Assembly (NCBI RefSeq): GCF_050908995.1
Contig: NC_135123.1
Coordinates: 7,626,001-7,690,000, forward strand
Length of the DNA stretch: 64,000 nucleotides
From: Andrena cerasifolii
Lineage: Eukaryota > Arthropoda > Insecta > Hymenoptera > Andrenidae
Reading direction: 5' to 3'
Both the position numbers and the translations under genes were made by a program. Below, piece by piece: positions 27,301 to 38,792 of the stretch (position 1 is the stretch's first letter; each line of letters starts with the position of its first letter). The notes under the pieces were generated by a model. It was not told where the DNA came from. It worked only from the letters and a program-made list of their open reading frames with translations, and did no database searches.

Positions 27301-29323
27301 CGGAATACTTTAATCTGCGTACGCGGAATACCTCCGTGCAACGCGCAGTCTCGTGTATCTATCGCTTTTTCACTAGCAATCGAGCAACCTAATGGGAAAC
27401 AAAAAAGAGAGGAGGAGTTAATAAATTAATCTCGTCGCATCGACGCGACAGAAGTTAAACGCTGCTTAATCACCGCCAGCCGGCAATTTCCTCTAATTGC
27501 TTTTTATCATTCTCTTCGCGTAATATTTCCGACTCGTCCGTGCGCGTCGAATATATTCGGGCCGGTAATGTATAAATCTCATTAGGTTTCGGGAATATTT
27601 CACCTACCCGTTGATGTCGCGACAAAAAAGAATCACACCTATTTAAAAGAAAGAAAAAAAAACACCTCCGTCCCGGAGCATTCTTTCGTGGCGTTTGTAA
27701 CCGTATTAAAATGTAATTGTCGCCGCGCCTCGGTGGCACGGGGCGGGCATGGCGAAAAGAACAGCCGCGGACGGTGGAAACCGCGGGTGAATGGACGCCA
27801 TAAACCCGAGCAAAAAGGCGCAAACGAACCAACTACAAATCGCTTGCAGCGGCCCTGCTTAAGCGGACCGCTCCGTGTAAACAAAAATATCCCCGCGATT
27901 ATCCCGGGAACGAGAGAATCTCCGCTGGGATGAAGGACCATAAGGTGAACGTCCCAATTTCTGCTCACGTCTCCCCATTTCTGATCGTTTCGTATTTCTC
28001 TTATTATTATATGCGTTACGTTTGCACTATAGTTGCAACAAAATAATTCTAAACATTTACGCGAGTGTTGCACGAGCTTGGGTCAATACATACATCGCTA
28101 TTTTTCATGAGCAGAAATACGGACATTCAGAGCATTATATATTTAATTACAAGTTACTAATAGTTAGACATCTTGGAATATCTTTCTTAAGTGGTTTTTT
28201 AATCGGTTGATTTATTACTAAAGAATTAATCAATTACTCTGGAAATTTTGATCGCAAACAAATTTTTTACACCTCCTTTATGACGAGTTACCTCTAAAAC
28301 GAGCTGAAATTGGGACATCCACCTTAAACGTTCGTAGCGTGCTAATACGTCCGTCGAAGTCTCGCAGATGCATGAAAAAAAGTTGTTGGCACGAGCGACG
28401 AGGGGGCGAGGAGGAGAAGACGAGAGAGAGAGAGAGCGAGAGAAAGAGAGAGAAAAAAAGGAACGACACTCCGCGCGAGCATGGATTCGCATTAAGGTCT
28501 GGCTGCACGCGCGCAACAAACGACCAATGGATCCGTCGACGTGAAACGCCAGCGGTGGCTTGGTGACAGGTAATCCGCACGCAGGAATCTTGTGCACAGG
28601 CTGGTCCACAAGAGGCAGATACGCTGGGATTCCCGCGACAGTAGTCGAGTGATTATTTCCAGAGACTCGCTTGTGTTACGAGCGATCAAGGTCGTTGGTA
28701 TTTCTCTCAAAATGGAACAGTGTTTTGTTGTCTCCGAGAGGAGTTTGACGAGCCCGCGGGGCACAGAGCGTATTTTAGGGGACGGTTAAACGAACGTATC
28801 TACGCGGAGCTAATCGACTTTTGTACCCTACGTTTTGTACTCTGGAGCGCGTTTTCGTATTTACAATAGCGCGGGGCGAGGTAACGAGGTGTTCTGTTAT
28901 AGAAGAAAAATGTATTTCTCTGACCTCGAGCTCCTCGTAGGTGCGGAAGGCGAGTATGGCAAAGCCGTCGATAATGTCCTCCTCGAAGGGAGGCTCCTTC
29001 TGGTTGGCGGCCGCGAGGGAAGACTTCTTGCGGGGCCTCGGGGGTCGCGGTGGCCTGGGCGGTCGCGAATGGCTGTCACGAGGATGACCGGTCCTGGCGA
29101 GTCCGAGGCCAAGACCGGCGGCGGGCTCCTCGTCCTCGCCGCTGTGGCTGTCCTCCTCGTCGTTCGCCCGTTGCCTGGTGGTCTGTTGCTGCTGTTGTTG
29201 CTGTTGCTGGTGGTGGTGCTGCTGTTGCTTCGCGGTGGCCAGGCTCTCCCTCTGCGCCAATATACGCTGTGCACGCTCTCGTCGCCGATTCCTCTGGTTC
29301 CGTTGTTTCGCCTCGATCTCCAT
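6395..29323 (-). CDS. tay: AUTS2/FBRSL1 family protein, tay bridge orthologue
   Basis: Nuclear regulator. Vertebrate AUTS2 joins a variant PRC1 complex and activates transcription; fly tay affects locomotor behaviour. Sixteen exons in transcript order: 28925-29323, 10848-11033, 10649-10762, 10530-10565, 10414-10440, 10274-10328, 9988-10190, 9530-9904, 9210-9445, 8993-9106, 8678-8898, 8338-8546, 8096-8260, 7741-8020, 7513-7654, 6395-7424. Every junction keeps phase; total 1263 residues (human AUTS2 is 1259). Anchors: EEDIIDGFAI near residue 115, RELDNRFLASQ...LGPPPYLRTE with a His/Gln run near 660, KSGKWNAMHVRIAWEIYHHQQK near 780, HDPWRGLQR then an Arg-Glu tract near 950, ending DASQSR. Exon 1 has a poly-Gln run (29188-29232). 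The ATG at 29321-29323 is the first after an in-frame stop (29462-29464), though an upstream exon could extend it. Confidence 0.93.
7217..7345 (-). repeat. Arg-Glu dipeptide coding repeat in tay
   Basis: A degenerate GAACGC/GAGCGA hexamer repeat encodes a run of alternating Arg and Glu in the last tay exon. It is a low-complexity, polyampholytic tract that should form a long charged helix. Related tracts are typical of AUTS2 and atrophin-type proteins. Confidence 0.8.
8899..9107 (-). promoter_or_regulatory. Tandem NAG splice acceptors at two adjacent tay exons
   Basis: The exon starting at 8898 is preceded by CAG and followed immediately by TAG and CAG, giving three acceptors in tandem. The exon starting at 9106 is preceded by ACAG followed by CAG. 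Each shift moves the junction by 3 nt and keeps frame, so single Ser codons could be included or skipped. Confidence 0.55.
15150..15195. repeat. (CT)n followed by (CG)n simple repeat
   Basis: An almost pure CT dinucleotide run passes directly into alternating CG. It lies in the tay intron and explains the Ser/Leu and Arg/Glu rich ORFs read across it on both strands. Confidence 0.9.
17381..17660. repeat. AT-rich direct and inverted repeat cluster
   Basis: A unit containing CGGC, a T/A run and GTGGTTATTTTATA occurs at about 17389 and 17444 in direct orientation. It recurs inverted at about 17543-17597 (ATAAAATAACCACG ... GAGCCGAAAG). The arms 17436-17485 and 17543-17597 can pair around a TATA-rich loop. 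The palindromic core suggests a foldback transposon remnant or expanded AT microsatellite. Confidence 0.7.
20171..20828. mobile_element. Foldback (long terminal inverted repeat) element
   Basis: The left arm (about 20171-20427) and right arm (about 20586-20828) are imperfect reverse complements over about 240-260 bp. The outer ends read CGGCCGGGAAAC and its complement, and the inner ends are ATATGAGTGTAG and CTACACTCATG. Only about 160 bp lies between the arms, with no ORF, so this is a non-autonomous MITE-like element. A target duplication is not clear. Confidence 0.8.
21936..22432. mobile_element. Foldback MITE-like element
   Basis: The arms at about 21936-22100 and 22262-22432 are reverse complements. 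They begin TATCCCC and share GTGAAATCAAA and GGTGCTTTCAGT blocks near the inner ends. The central spacer is about 160 bp and carries no ORF. I could not define a target duplication. Confidence 0.75.
23021..23037. repeat. Poly-G run of 17
   Basis: Seventeen consecutive G bases. It is a likely sequencing and replication slippage site and could form quadruplex-type structure. It lies in the tay intron. Confidence 0.95.
24527..25200. mobile_element. TTAA-flanked foldback element, piggyBac-like
   Basis: TTAA tetranucleotides at 24523-24526 and 25201-25204 flank two imperfect inverted arms (about 24527-24725 and 25040-25200). A block reading CGAATAACAGCCATTCTCGCG on the left is matched in reverse on the right. 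TTAA target duplications are the hallmark of piggyBac-type transposition. The interior is about 320 bp and non-coding, so the element is non-autonomous. Confidence 0.75.
25205..25657. mobile_element. Second TTAA-flanked MITE, abutting the first
   Basis: It is flanked by TTAA at 25201-25204 (shared with the preceding element) and 25658-25661. The terminal inverted repeat is GGGGAGGTTCTGGTCT against AGACCGGAACCTCCTC read in reverse. The 453-bp interior has no useful ORF. A diverged relative lies at 38270-38603, which supports a dispersed family. Confidence 0.8.
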
Positions 29324-31250
29324 CTCGAGGCCCGCCAGTCCCTCTTCCCGTATCGGAGCGGCTGTTGTCGTCGTTGACGTTGACGTCGTCGCGCCCCGCT
29401 CAACGAGAGTACTGCTCGCTCGATCGCTCTCGCGCTCTGTCACCTCACGACCGAGGTGCCCTCAGCACATCAGCAACCTCCGCGAACCGGAGGTGGTGGC
29501 AGCCGACGAGGGTAACGATGGTCGACGACGATCCGGTGACGTAGGCCACGGGGAACGGGATGACGAGAACGTTGACAACCGTCGTGTCGTTGTGTCGTCG
29601 AGCATTCTATCTATCGGTCGTCTTTGATGCTTCTTTTAGCGTGAGTGGAAAGGAGGCAGTGTATCTGTCGGATGGAGAGAGGGAGATAGATGGACGATAG
29701 ATAGATAGAGAAAGAGAGACGGGGCGATAGAGACAGATAGAGGGAGAGAGCGAGAGAGAAAGAGGGATCGAGAGGACGGTAAAGTGGAATGGAAAAAGGG
29801 GAGAAAACGAGAGAATATAAGTGAATATAAGAGAGACGGACGGAGACGGAGGGGTAGAGCGCGAGTAAGAGAGCACACACTGCCTTCGGGATACACACTC
29901 TCTCACGGGACGTTTACCGACGGGACACACGCACGCATGCCACACACTGGTCACGATCCCGTTCTTCTTTTTCTTTTTGCCCCTCTGGCTGCTCGGTTTT
30001 GCCAGGAACCGTGGCACGCGGTGCTCCTTCCCCGGCGGGCCGATTTGCGAGAAACCTCTCGGTCGGGGAAAAAGACGTTCACAGACGGTCACACGGTGTC
30101 ACATCGATCGCGCTGCCGAAGGAAGAGGAGAGAGTCAGTCCGGGTGCGTGGCGAGGAGGCACGCGAAACACGCACGCAGGGCGGACAGACGGAGAGCGAG
30201 CGAGCACACGGTACCAGGGCGAAACAGAGATGGATAGAGCGGAGAGCAGAGAGCACAGAGCAGAGAACAGGGAACAGAGACACTGAGCACCGAACGACGA
30301 CAGGGCACACTAGGCATCGGCGAACACACCACAGTAGAGAGAGAGAGAGTAACGCGCGATTATCACGGAATCACAGGCACGCTCGTACGGCTCCGTTCGT
30401 ATCCCGATATATCGGCCGCTCCGTTCGTTTCTTTTTCCCCATGAGGATCGTCAACATCGCCGCGGTCGTTGTCGTCGGAATCATCCCTCTTCCTCCCTCT
30501 TCTTTTCCTTCGTTTCCTTCTCCTCTTCCTCCACGTCGCGGTCGTCCTCGGCGACGTCCAACACCACCACCACCAACAGTACCGCCGGCTTTCCCGAGCT
30601 GTCCCGTCCCGCTGCTGGTCCCGACAATGCACACGTACCGACGCTAAACTGGCACGTATTATCGTCCCCCGTTTCTGCCACCTCGGGCTACCACCGTGGC
30701 TGGATGCACCCTGCGAGGGCACGAAGTACACCGATTGTTTGGAATGGCGGATCGAACGGGCACGCACGGTTGCCGCATCGTGTGGTAAAAATGGCCGCGA
30801 CCTGCCCACACCGTGCTCGCGGCCTCGCACCACCTCTCCGAACGTCGTCTCGTCACGGGACGATGACGCGTATCCCGCACTGCCACCGGTACATCCTCGT
30901 TTCGCAGCCACGGACCACGAGCTAGGGAAACCGACCGATCAACCTAGCACACGCCCCGAATTACGCGTGTACCGTGTACGACGCGATCTCTCCTCTCTTG
31001 GTGCGCTGCTGCTGCTGCTTCTGGCTGCTGCTGCTGCTGCTCGCCTGCCGTTCCTCGCTCCTCGCTCCTGCTCGCTAGCCACGGCTATGCATTTCTGTCA
31101 TCCGTCCTCTATCTCTCTTTCCACTCTACCCTCCCACTTCCACCAACGCCGCCATCTCTCTCCCTCCTATCACACCGTCTGCTCCGTCTGTCTCCTTTCC
31201 GCGAAAGCCGCCGCTTCTCTCTTAACACAACGACCGAGAGAACATGGCGT
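29324..31250 (-). promoter_or_regulatory. Probable tay 5' UTR and promoter region
   Basis: GC- and CpG-rich DNA upstream of the tay start, with long purine (GA) tracts at 29640-29860 and 30320-30350 and a CTG run at 31008-31048. It has no convincing coding exon. Position and composition suit a TATA-less, CpG-rich insect promoter, but no transcription start can be assigned from sequence. Confidence 0.4.
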
Positions 31251-32869
31251 ACCTATGCTTCAAAGACGGGACATACGAACAGAGATACACGCTCGATGTA
31301 TATTCTCTTCCCCTGGGGTCGTGCCTCTTACACCACTCTACTCTCCCCTCTGTCCTGCCGTCGACTGGTCGACTGGCTAGGTACTTTGAGTTTGTCGCTA
31401 GGTCCCTCACTACCGCGCCCCTCTACGATTCCAAGATGCTTCCTCGCTGCGCGGTACCAGCCTCTGTCGCCAGGCGGCGCCACGTGCCGCGCGCGGCTGC
31501 CTCATCGGCGGGTAAACGACGCATCGATATCGAATATTCCGACGCTTCGATCTATTCCGAAGATTCTACACCGGTGCTCATTAACGGCGTGATTAATAAT
31601 GCATGATGTTTTCCGTTTTCTTTCAAGGATAAGGAGGCGGTGAGTGATACGGTAAATATATTATGAATCTATGACAAAAGCGCCGTCGTATAATTCCCAA
31701 CGACCAACACTCGCTTTCACAGCTTTTATGTCGGTCGACACACAATTAGATTAACCTCTTACCGAGTGACGATTATTTACTTAGAAATATCGACGACTTT
31801 CTCTACTTAACGAGATACCGCTTAAACCGCCTTAGCGTTCTAGTCCCCTGTACAGTGTCTGAGAAAACTAACGCTTTATACATTTCGCGATCCCATAAAC
31901 AGAATGCCCACTGCTTTTCTCCTTAAACCATCCTAACACCCCGAACTTATACCAAACAGATATCCTTATAAAATCGACGAAAGAGACACAGCGATAATCA
32001 TATTCTTTCCAACACTTGCGCAGAAAGAGTCCGCCGATTCTCCCGATTTGGCTATATCTTCCCATCGCGATGACATCATAACTCTCTCTAAACGGAGGAA
32101 ACTGCAGGAATTCCCGTTCGCAGAAAAACTCGGTGCCGATAGACGCCCGGACGCACCTGCAAAGGCGCGCCTCTTTTGAACCAGTTCACTGTGCGCGCAA
32201 TTACGCTCGCCGTATCGCGAGCTGCCCGCGTCGATTTTATTCGACCGCTTTTGGCCCTGCCGCGTTTCCAAATCCATATAGGTAAGCCTGCCCCAGCTCT
32301 TGCCGCTGACGTGGGCCGCCTTCTTGCTTACCTACATACGCGCGAGCGTCGCTGGAAGCTCGTCCTCCCGGAAGTCCCATTATTCGAGGTCGGATCAGCT
32401 GGATTTTCATTCCATCGCGATTCCGTTCCGCTGCCCGGCCGCCGATCCGCTATCACTCGCTAATCATCGACGCGCCTGGCCCGCGTCCGGTTAATTGCCC
32501 GCCGGGTCGGCGGTGCTCTTGCCGCGCCGATTTCTGCTATTGACATTGCCGCGGTCCCTCGATATTCTCGCAACACCGAGACCAGCGGCGCGCGCTCGGC
32601 CTCAAGGATACCGCGATCTCCGCTCGTACGCACAGAGAAACGAGATTAGCGCCAAGGAAAACCGGGAATAATGAGATTACGAGGGGGAGAGAATGCTGGC
32701 GTATCGTTGGGCAATGGTCGACATTGTTTTACAGTTTCGCTTTAACGATCCACGGTTTTCGTCTGGCCAACGCAGAGTCGATGTCCCGGTGGATCTCTTT
32801 CTTTCGAATCTCCTGGTTGACTTCCTTGGAGGTATTCCTTGCCTCCCTTGCGAATTCGGACCTGGTCGA
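31251..32869. other. Intergenic DNA, no gene seen
   Basis: Mixed composition between the tay 5' region and the hAT-like element. Open frames are short and on both strands, with no recognisable protein. Confidence 0.5.
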
Positions 32870-32877
32870 GCGTGGAG

Positions 32878-33680
32878 CAGAGTTGGGCTTTAGTTGAATA
32901 AATTTTTATTCGACTACATTTTTATTCGAATGAACTCGAATAAAAGTTTCGAATAAAGTGAAGTTATTCGAGAGTAACGAATAAATTTTCAGTCGACTAA
33001 CAATAAGCGATATTTATTTATTTATTTATTTCACGGGATAATCCCATTAATTACAAAACTGAGAAAAATTAATTAGAGTCTGGCACATTTACACCTCAGC
33101 TAAATATTTCGCAATCGACAACGCATCCGTTTCCCGAAAACATTTGAGGAAATCACGAAGGGATCCACATCACCGAATTGTACGTTGAACTGTGACGCAT
33201 AGCACGGTTTATAGGGTCTGCTATATAATTACTGTACGAAGGCATTCTAGTATCAAATAGCGGACGACTTTTAAGACTGACCATGGGCGCATTAAACTTA
33301 ATCTCCGCTACCAGATCCGAGCAGTCAATTTGGCTGCTCATTACCTTGTGCAGAAATAATAAAATTTACCACTAACCTTCTGTTTTCCAGGGACATTAGA
33401 TTTAATCTACTAAGAAGAGGGCCGCAGTCGTGATCTCTCGCTGACAAGGGATTACACGAGGCAAGGGGGACACTTTTCGAGTATACCTACTCGAGCCGAA
33501 GCGGCTTATTCGTCCTTCGAATAACGAATAACGAGGAACGAATAACGACTAAAAATTTAGTCGAATACAAATTTAGTGGACTAAAAATTTATTCGCTATT
33601 CTCGAATAACTTCACTGTATTCGACATTTTTATTCGAAGGTTAGTCGAAGAACAATTTAGTCGAATAATGCCCAACTCCG
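32878..33680. mobile_element. Non-autonomous hAT-like foldback element with 8-bp target duplication
   Basis: The ends read CAGAGTTGGGC on the left and the complement of CGGAGTTGGGC on the right. Inverted arms of about 110-150 bp are rich in TTATTCG/CGAATAA (32878-33000 and 33520-33680). The element is bracketed by an exact 8-bp direct repeat, GCGTGGAG, at 32870-32877 and 33681-33688. An 8-bp duplication and CAG-type ends are typical of hAT transposons. The 500-bp middle has no transposase ORF. Confidence 0.85.
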
Positions 33681-33688
33681 GCGTGGAG

Positions 33689-36600
33689 CAAGCGCATACG
33701 TTGATACTTAGTGGCATTTGGTACACCGCAGGCTTCTGAGTCAACCGCAAGGAGTCAGAGTTTCTTCAAGCGGTTCTTCAATTTTAATGAGCTCGCCTGC
33801 TGAACTTAGCCACCTTTTTTTTTCTCCCTTCTTTACTTCGCTGCATCGTTACGTAAGTAAAACGCAGAATCGTCGGCGAGCACTTTTGAACTGTGCAACA
33901 GCGCCAATAGCGCCTATTATGGCCTCACTGTTCAGTGTAAACAGAGCGCATCGATGCGATATTGAGTCACGGAATAATGATCGGCGTAACGTTAGCGATA
34001 ACCATTAGAACGACACGCTGGATGACGAAACTCTTTGCCCGACTCCACGGGCAGGGATCGGTTTCGGTGGCTTTTTCTCCCGCATTTAGAATATGCAAAC
34101 GTCGTCCTTCGCCGTCCCTCTGCGAAACCTTTTTTGGACAGTCGAGCGCGGCCCGCGGGGTGTTCGAAATATTCTATATTAAATATACCCACGGATGAAT
34201 CATTTCACGCGCGCGCAAGGCAAGGTATTCACTTGGAACGTTGCATTTGCATATTAACGACCTCGGGGGCACTAAGAATAGGGCACTGAAAATCTGCCCG
34301 ACGATTCTGCCCAGATATAAGTCTGGCGATAGCCTGTTCGAATAAACTAAAGCGGAACGTGACTCTGTGCGGACCTTGCACGTCCCATTTGTTTAATTCG
34401 ATCGACGTGAGATTTCATATATTATGCACGTGCGTGATTCCCCGCCGTTGGAGAGGAATGCCGATTGCGTGACAGAGTGGTATTTAAAATGCTAACCGGC
34501 GATTATAATTTCTATTACAATTATGTAAAAACCGGCCGATGCACGTTAATGTTATGCTTGCGCTTACGCTGCGCAAGTGGTTACGTTAACGTACAATTAG
34601 GTGTACAATATCGCGGGGCGATTGGGAGGTCGGGGCCTTGAACCGTGCCCCGATCTTGAGACACTGGGAGCGCGGCAATTTTTGTCGCGTGTCGGTTTGT
34701 TCTATAATTAATCACGGTTGCCTTGCTATTTACATGGCTGCGCCCGGTTCGGCACGTTAACGACAGGTATCTTGATTCTACGCGCGTCGCGGAGGATCGA
34801 CGGCTCTGACCTGCTGACCGATTTCGCCGAATCACGAGTGTCCTCGTCTCCCGCGACGCTATCCCTTACGGCTCTTGTCCCTGATTGAATCTCCGTCCTT
34901 CCCCGCGACAAAGGGACGTTTCGTTTGATCGCGCAGCCTTATACAGACCTGCTCGATGTTCCTTCGCAACAATGACCGCCATTCAAGCGCCCGATCTGTC
35001 CGTACCCGACACCCACAATAGAGTATACGTATTATATCCCAGCAGAGCTTGTATTTTTATACCGCGGCGAGGTATTCTTCTGTACCTCCTCGTATAGTTT
35101 TATAACTCTAGCGGCTGTTGTTGTAAATAATACGTGGATCTGGAGCATCGGCGGGGGGTAGAAGCCTCCGGGCGAACGAATGCCGGGGTACCGATACCAC
35201 TGATAGCTCCTATTTCATATTTCCAGGTGAATTTCCCACGTGGGGCCCGGCTCGAAAGCAAAGTCCCTGCTCCACCTTGTCCGCGGAGGAAAGTAACAGT
35301 CCCTCCAGGATCCAGCTTGATCTCATCACTACCGATACTTCGGCCGTGGTTCGTGCTGCTCCGGCGATCGTCGTCTCCTACTGGGAGTTCCGTAGCTGGC
35401 GGATCCGTCAGAAAGCACTCGATGGACAGTATCGTGAGCGCTCGCCACGGCAGCATGCGCGGGAACTTGCCTCGCTCTTTCGCTCTCGTATTCTCACGTT
35501 GCCTGTACCTTGGCCATCACTCGGTCACCCTCTCGCGAACGCTTTAAACGCTCCCGCCCCGTGATACCGCGTGTGCGTCGAGCCGCCGATTAAGAAGACA
35601 CCGAAGGAACGCCCGTCCACTTGGATTTAAGTGCAGCGATCAGAGCACTCGATAGGATCAGGTGAATGTAAACACGCTTCCTTCTCTTCTTTCTCGCCAG
35701 CCTCGCTCTCTCCCTCGCTTTGCCCTGCCCACCTTCATCCCTAGGTATTCTCTCTCTCTCTTTCTCTCTCTCTCACACACACACACACACACTCTTTCTC
35801 TCTCAGCGTTGCTGGAAACCGCGTGTACTAGCCGAGGAGAAGGCAGGCCGCTCTATCGGCCTTTTTCCTCGAGGATGTTACGAGACTGGCATTGTCAGCT
35901 CCTTACGTAATTCGCCGTGCACGAGAAACGTTGGGAATCTTCCCAGTGCATCGGGTGTAAATACACGTTTCGAGACCGCGTGCCACCGATACGGTATCGA
36001 CCCTGCACCTGCGATCTTGTCACGACCGTTGCACCCTGGCTCCTACGCCGATTCTTTTAATCCGCCGCTTTGGCTGAATCCAGCTGACGCGTAGTGGGAT
36101 CTCGGTGCTTTTGATGTTTGTAAGCTTCGCGGCAACGAGGAAAGAGAGAGGATTTAAAATCAAATAGACACGCAGGGAAGTGTAGAACTCCATGCTTTTG
36201 TTCAATTTCTAAGTGACAAGTTGCTCTGCGCAGTGACAAAACCAACTTCCGAATTTGATTAGGCGATCTTCAAACAGTAGCCTCGCGGATCTGTATTCCG
36301 TTCGGACGAAATTAGGATTCGTGCTTGTTTAAAAACCTCGGTTTAAGTAGATAAACGGTATCGTTTACATTGCCGCGCTGATTATATTCTCTGAAAGTGG
36401 CGGCGTCCTTGTCGAGGTCACGTGTCTGTCGCATTGCACGCATACCGCCCACGAGTGTCCACCACCTGCTCTCCAATTGCTCTATTTATCTGTCGCTTTT
36501 CGTGCCCCGGCCGCGCATTTAAATCACCAGCGTCGGGCGGTGATTTAAACGCTGCCCGCGAACAATCGCGTTCTTAAGCTGATCGCGCGATTTACGACGT

Positions 36601-38269
36601 TTTACCGTTCGCAGTGTTCGCCGTTCGCCAGTTTACGCCGTTCCTGGGCAGCTTCCTTCTCTCGGCAAGCCCCTGCAACCACATTTCCCGCGCGGAAGCC
36701 CCGTTGGAAGCTAAAAGACAGATTCTTCGCTCCTAAACGGCGCCGGGACATCTCGGAACGTTCAGGGACTGGGAAGATATTGCACTTTAAGCCTCTTCAG
36801 TAAGTAGGAAAAGGTATTCCAAGATTCCCGAGTGTCCGTAGTACACCAGTTGGCTTTCTTTCTCGCGAAACAATGGAGAAAAATGTCCTCTGGACGGTTC
36901 TCACTCGTTCAGCTGTACGCGAGCATGACGCATCTCTGACGTCACGCGCATATCCAATGAGATAAGAGCGACACGGTCGTATATAGTCGTCGGCGAGGCG
37001 TGATGTCAATGCGGATCGCGGTGGCTTTTCAGGAACGACTCGATCGGCCCGGGCTCCACGCGAGTGGCCGTCTATCCTCCTACCCCGTTGGACGCGCCCC
37101 GTCCGCGATGCAACCGTCGATGCGCCGGGGTTGGAGAGTTGCTCGACGGTTATTCCCTCTGGTAGCAGCACATTTGCTCTAAGACCGCGCGTATTATAAG
37201 CCTAGATTCTAGGGGAGGAAAAATCCAGATACTTACGTACCTGTTCCAGCCAGGACGGGGAGAGCTCCTGCGTAATTCCAACCGCAAGGACGCGAGCGTT
37301 CAATGGCGTAGGCTGGGGCCTCTCTTTCCATTCGACGGACCGTGCCCAGTAACTCACGAATTTCATCCCGCTTCGCCGTATTCGTGCGGTCCGCATCAAG
37401 CTTCGAGTTACTTAAGACTAATTCATAAACCGCCCGCTTCTTAGTCTCCGAATTGTCCAATTATTTTGACCTCAATGTTCGCCGGCACCATCGCGTGTAT
37501 TTAGTCGTCAATCAACTGGGGACTGTGGCTTCTTCTAAGGACAGTTCCGAGGATCTAACTTTGTCGCTCGTGTCGGTTTAAGTTAATTGAGTGGACTCTT
37601 CTTTGCCGCGGGCGGGAAGCACGGGATTAACAGTGGAATAAATACGCCATTGAGATCGGCAACTGGTCGTACGTGGAGCACGCGTGTCTTTAACCATCTC
37701 GATATCGTATCGCAGCCCATATCGAGGTGGTCGCGACCACAGGCCCGCGTGCCACCGCGGCCTTCGACTTCCATGCAGAAAGAGCGTCCTGATGAATTAT
37801 TACGCCCCGCCTATACACGTACACGCGTTCGTCGCCGCATACGTGCCAACGATTACGCTAGAAGCGTTAAATGCGCGGCTTCTCCGATACCCCTGACCGG
37901 GACGATTCCACCTCTCCCTACCCCCTGGGTTTTCCGCGATCCCTGCAGGCACAGATTTCCAGATGTTGGCGCGGTGATTCGCGGATACGAGCGTATTCAT
38001 TCAAGTGGATTGCGCAGGGTTGATTGGGGAATTGTAATTGGGTACTCGAATTCCAGGTAGGAGGATCATAAGTATGGTCCATTAGGCGCTCGAGTCTAGT
38101 AGTCTTGCGTTTTGTTGAAAAGTTCAGACCCTTTATTATAAAGCTGTGATACAGTTAGCTTGAAGGGACAAAAAGAAGAGTTGAACGGATAAAGACATTT
38201 TTAATGCAAATTCAATGAAATTCATTAGTTTGAAATCACCTTTTCCCTGTATTTTTCGTCTTTTCAACG
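33689..38269. other. Intergenic DNA, no gene seen
   Basis: No recognisable protein. A TC/AC microsatellite sits at 35749-35792. Non-coding first exons of the gene that codes from 38762/38793 may lie here, but none can be fixed without transcripts. Confidence 0.5.
35749..35792. repeat. (TC)n(AC)n microsatellite
   Basis: A TC dinucleotide run passes directly into about nine AC units. Confidence 0.9.
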
Positions 38270-38603
38270 CCTTTAAAAATTATAAATTTTCAATTTTTTT
38301 GTAATTTTGTCTGGTTTCCCCCTAGCCAGAAGTATATTCTCCAAAATAAAAAAAGTTTCTGTCGAATCGGATAATAACTTTTGGAGATGGGTTCCACCGA
38401 TTTTGAGAACACTGTTTCGAGAAAACCGCGTTTAAAGTTTTACGTGAGTGCCGAGTGGCCAGGTGTTATCCATGCATTTCCCGCTACTCAAATGCCTATA
38501 ACTTCGGGAATTTTAAAAAATCCTTTTGAACACGTATTTCTAAAAGATTCACCATTCGAAAAATCAAATAAAAAAAAATAGATTTTTAGACTGGAACTTC
38601 CCC
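38270..38603. mobile_element. Diverged, 5'-truncated copy of the TTAA MITE family
   Basis: This stretch aligns in the same orientation with 25325-25657. Both contain ACCGATTTTGAGAACACTGT, CCGCGTTTAAAGTTTTACG and GCCTATAACTTCGGGAATTT. The right end, AGACTGGAACTTCCCC followed by TTAA (38604-38607), matches the other copy's right terminus. The matching left terminus is not recognisable. Confidence 0.8.
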
Positions 38604-38792
38604 TTAAGCGTTTAAAATTTTGTTTCCAGGTGTGCTTCATTTACACCGATTCGTCTTTGGGATTGTTCCAGGAAGGGCGCGTGATCGGTTCATAGGGCAA
38701 GCTTTCATCGAAGGAAACTTTGCGTCAGTAACTCCACTTCCCGCCACGACGGCCCTTTCAGACCATCAGGATCCACCAGCAGGCATGACCGA

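Larger units (their letters stand above)
11034..28924 (-). other. First coding intron of tay, 17.9 kb
   Basis: The donor is GAG|GTCAGA at 28924 and the acceptor is the TTACAG ending at 11034. Both flanking exons are in phase 0 and their peptides join as TYEELE-SAIKLAGKNN. I find no recognisable gene on either strand inside it. It contains at least five inverted-repeat or TTAA-flanked elements between 17.4 and 25.7 kb, a G-run (23021-23037) and CT/CG tracts. Long early introns rich in regulatory DNA are known for vertebrate AUTS2; whether this intron is regulatory cannot be read from sequence alone. Confidence 0.8.

Noticed and set aside
28835..29627. Plus-strand ORFs opposite tay exon 1, rich in Leu/Val and Cys/Trp
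   Set aside because: They are antisense reads of the poly-Gln and basic coding exon; the minus strand carries the AUTS2-type EEDIIDGFAI motif.
30363..31380. Long GC-rich ORFs on both strands (up to 303 codons)
   Set aside because: Low-complexity His, Leu and Arg content from a CpG-rich region, overlapping frames on both strands, and no recognised motif. Probably the tay 5' flank.
38642..38743. Candidate coding exon between two CCAG acceptors and a GTAACT donor before 38762
   Set aside because: Joining it to the 38762 exon gives a stop within nine codons, so it could only be untranslated.
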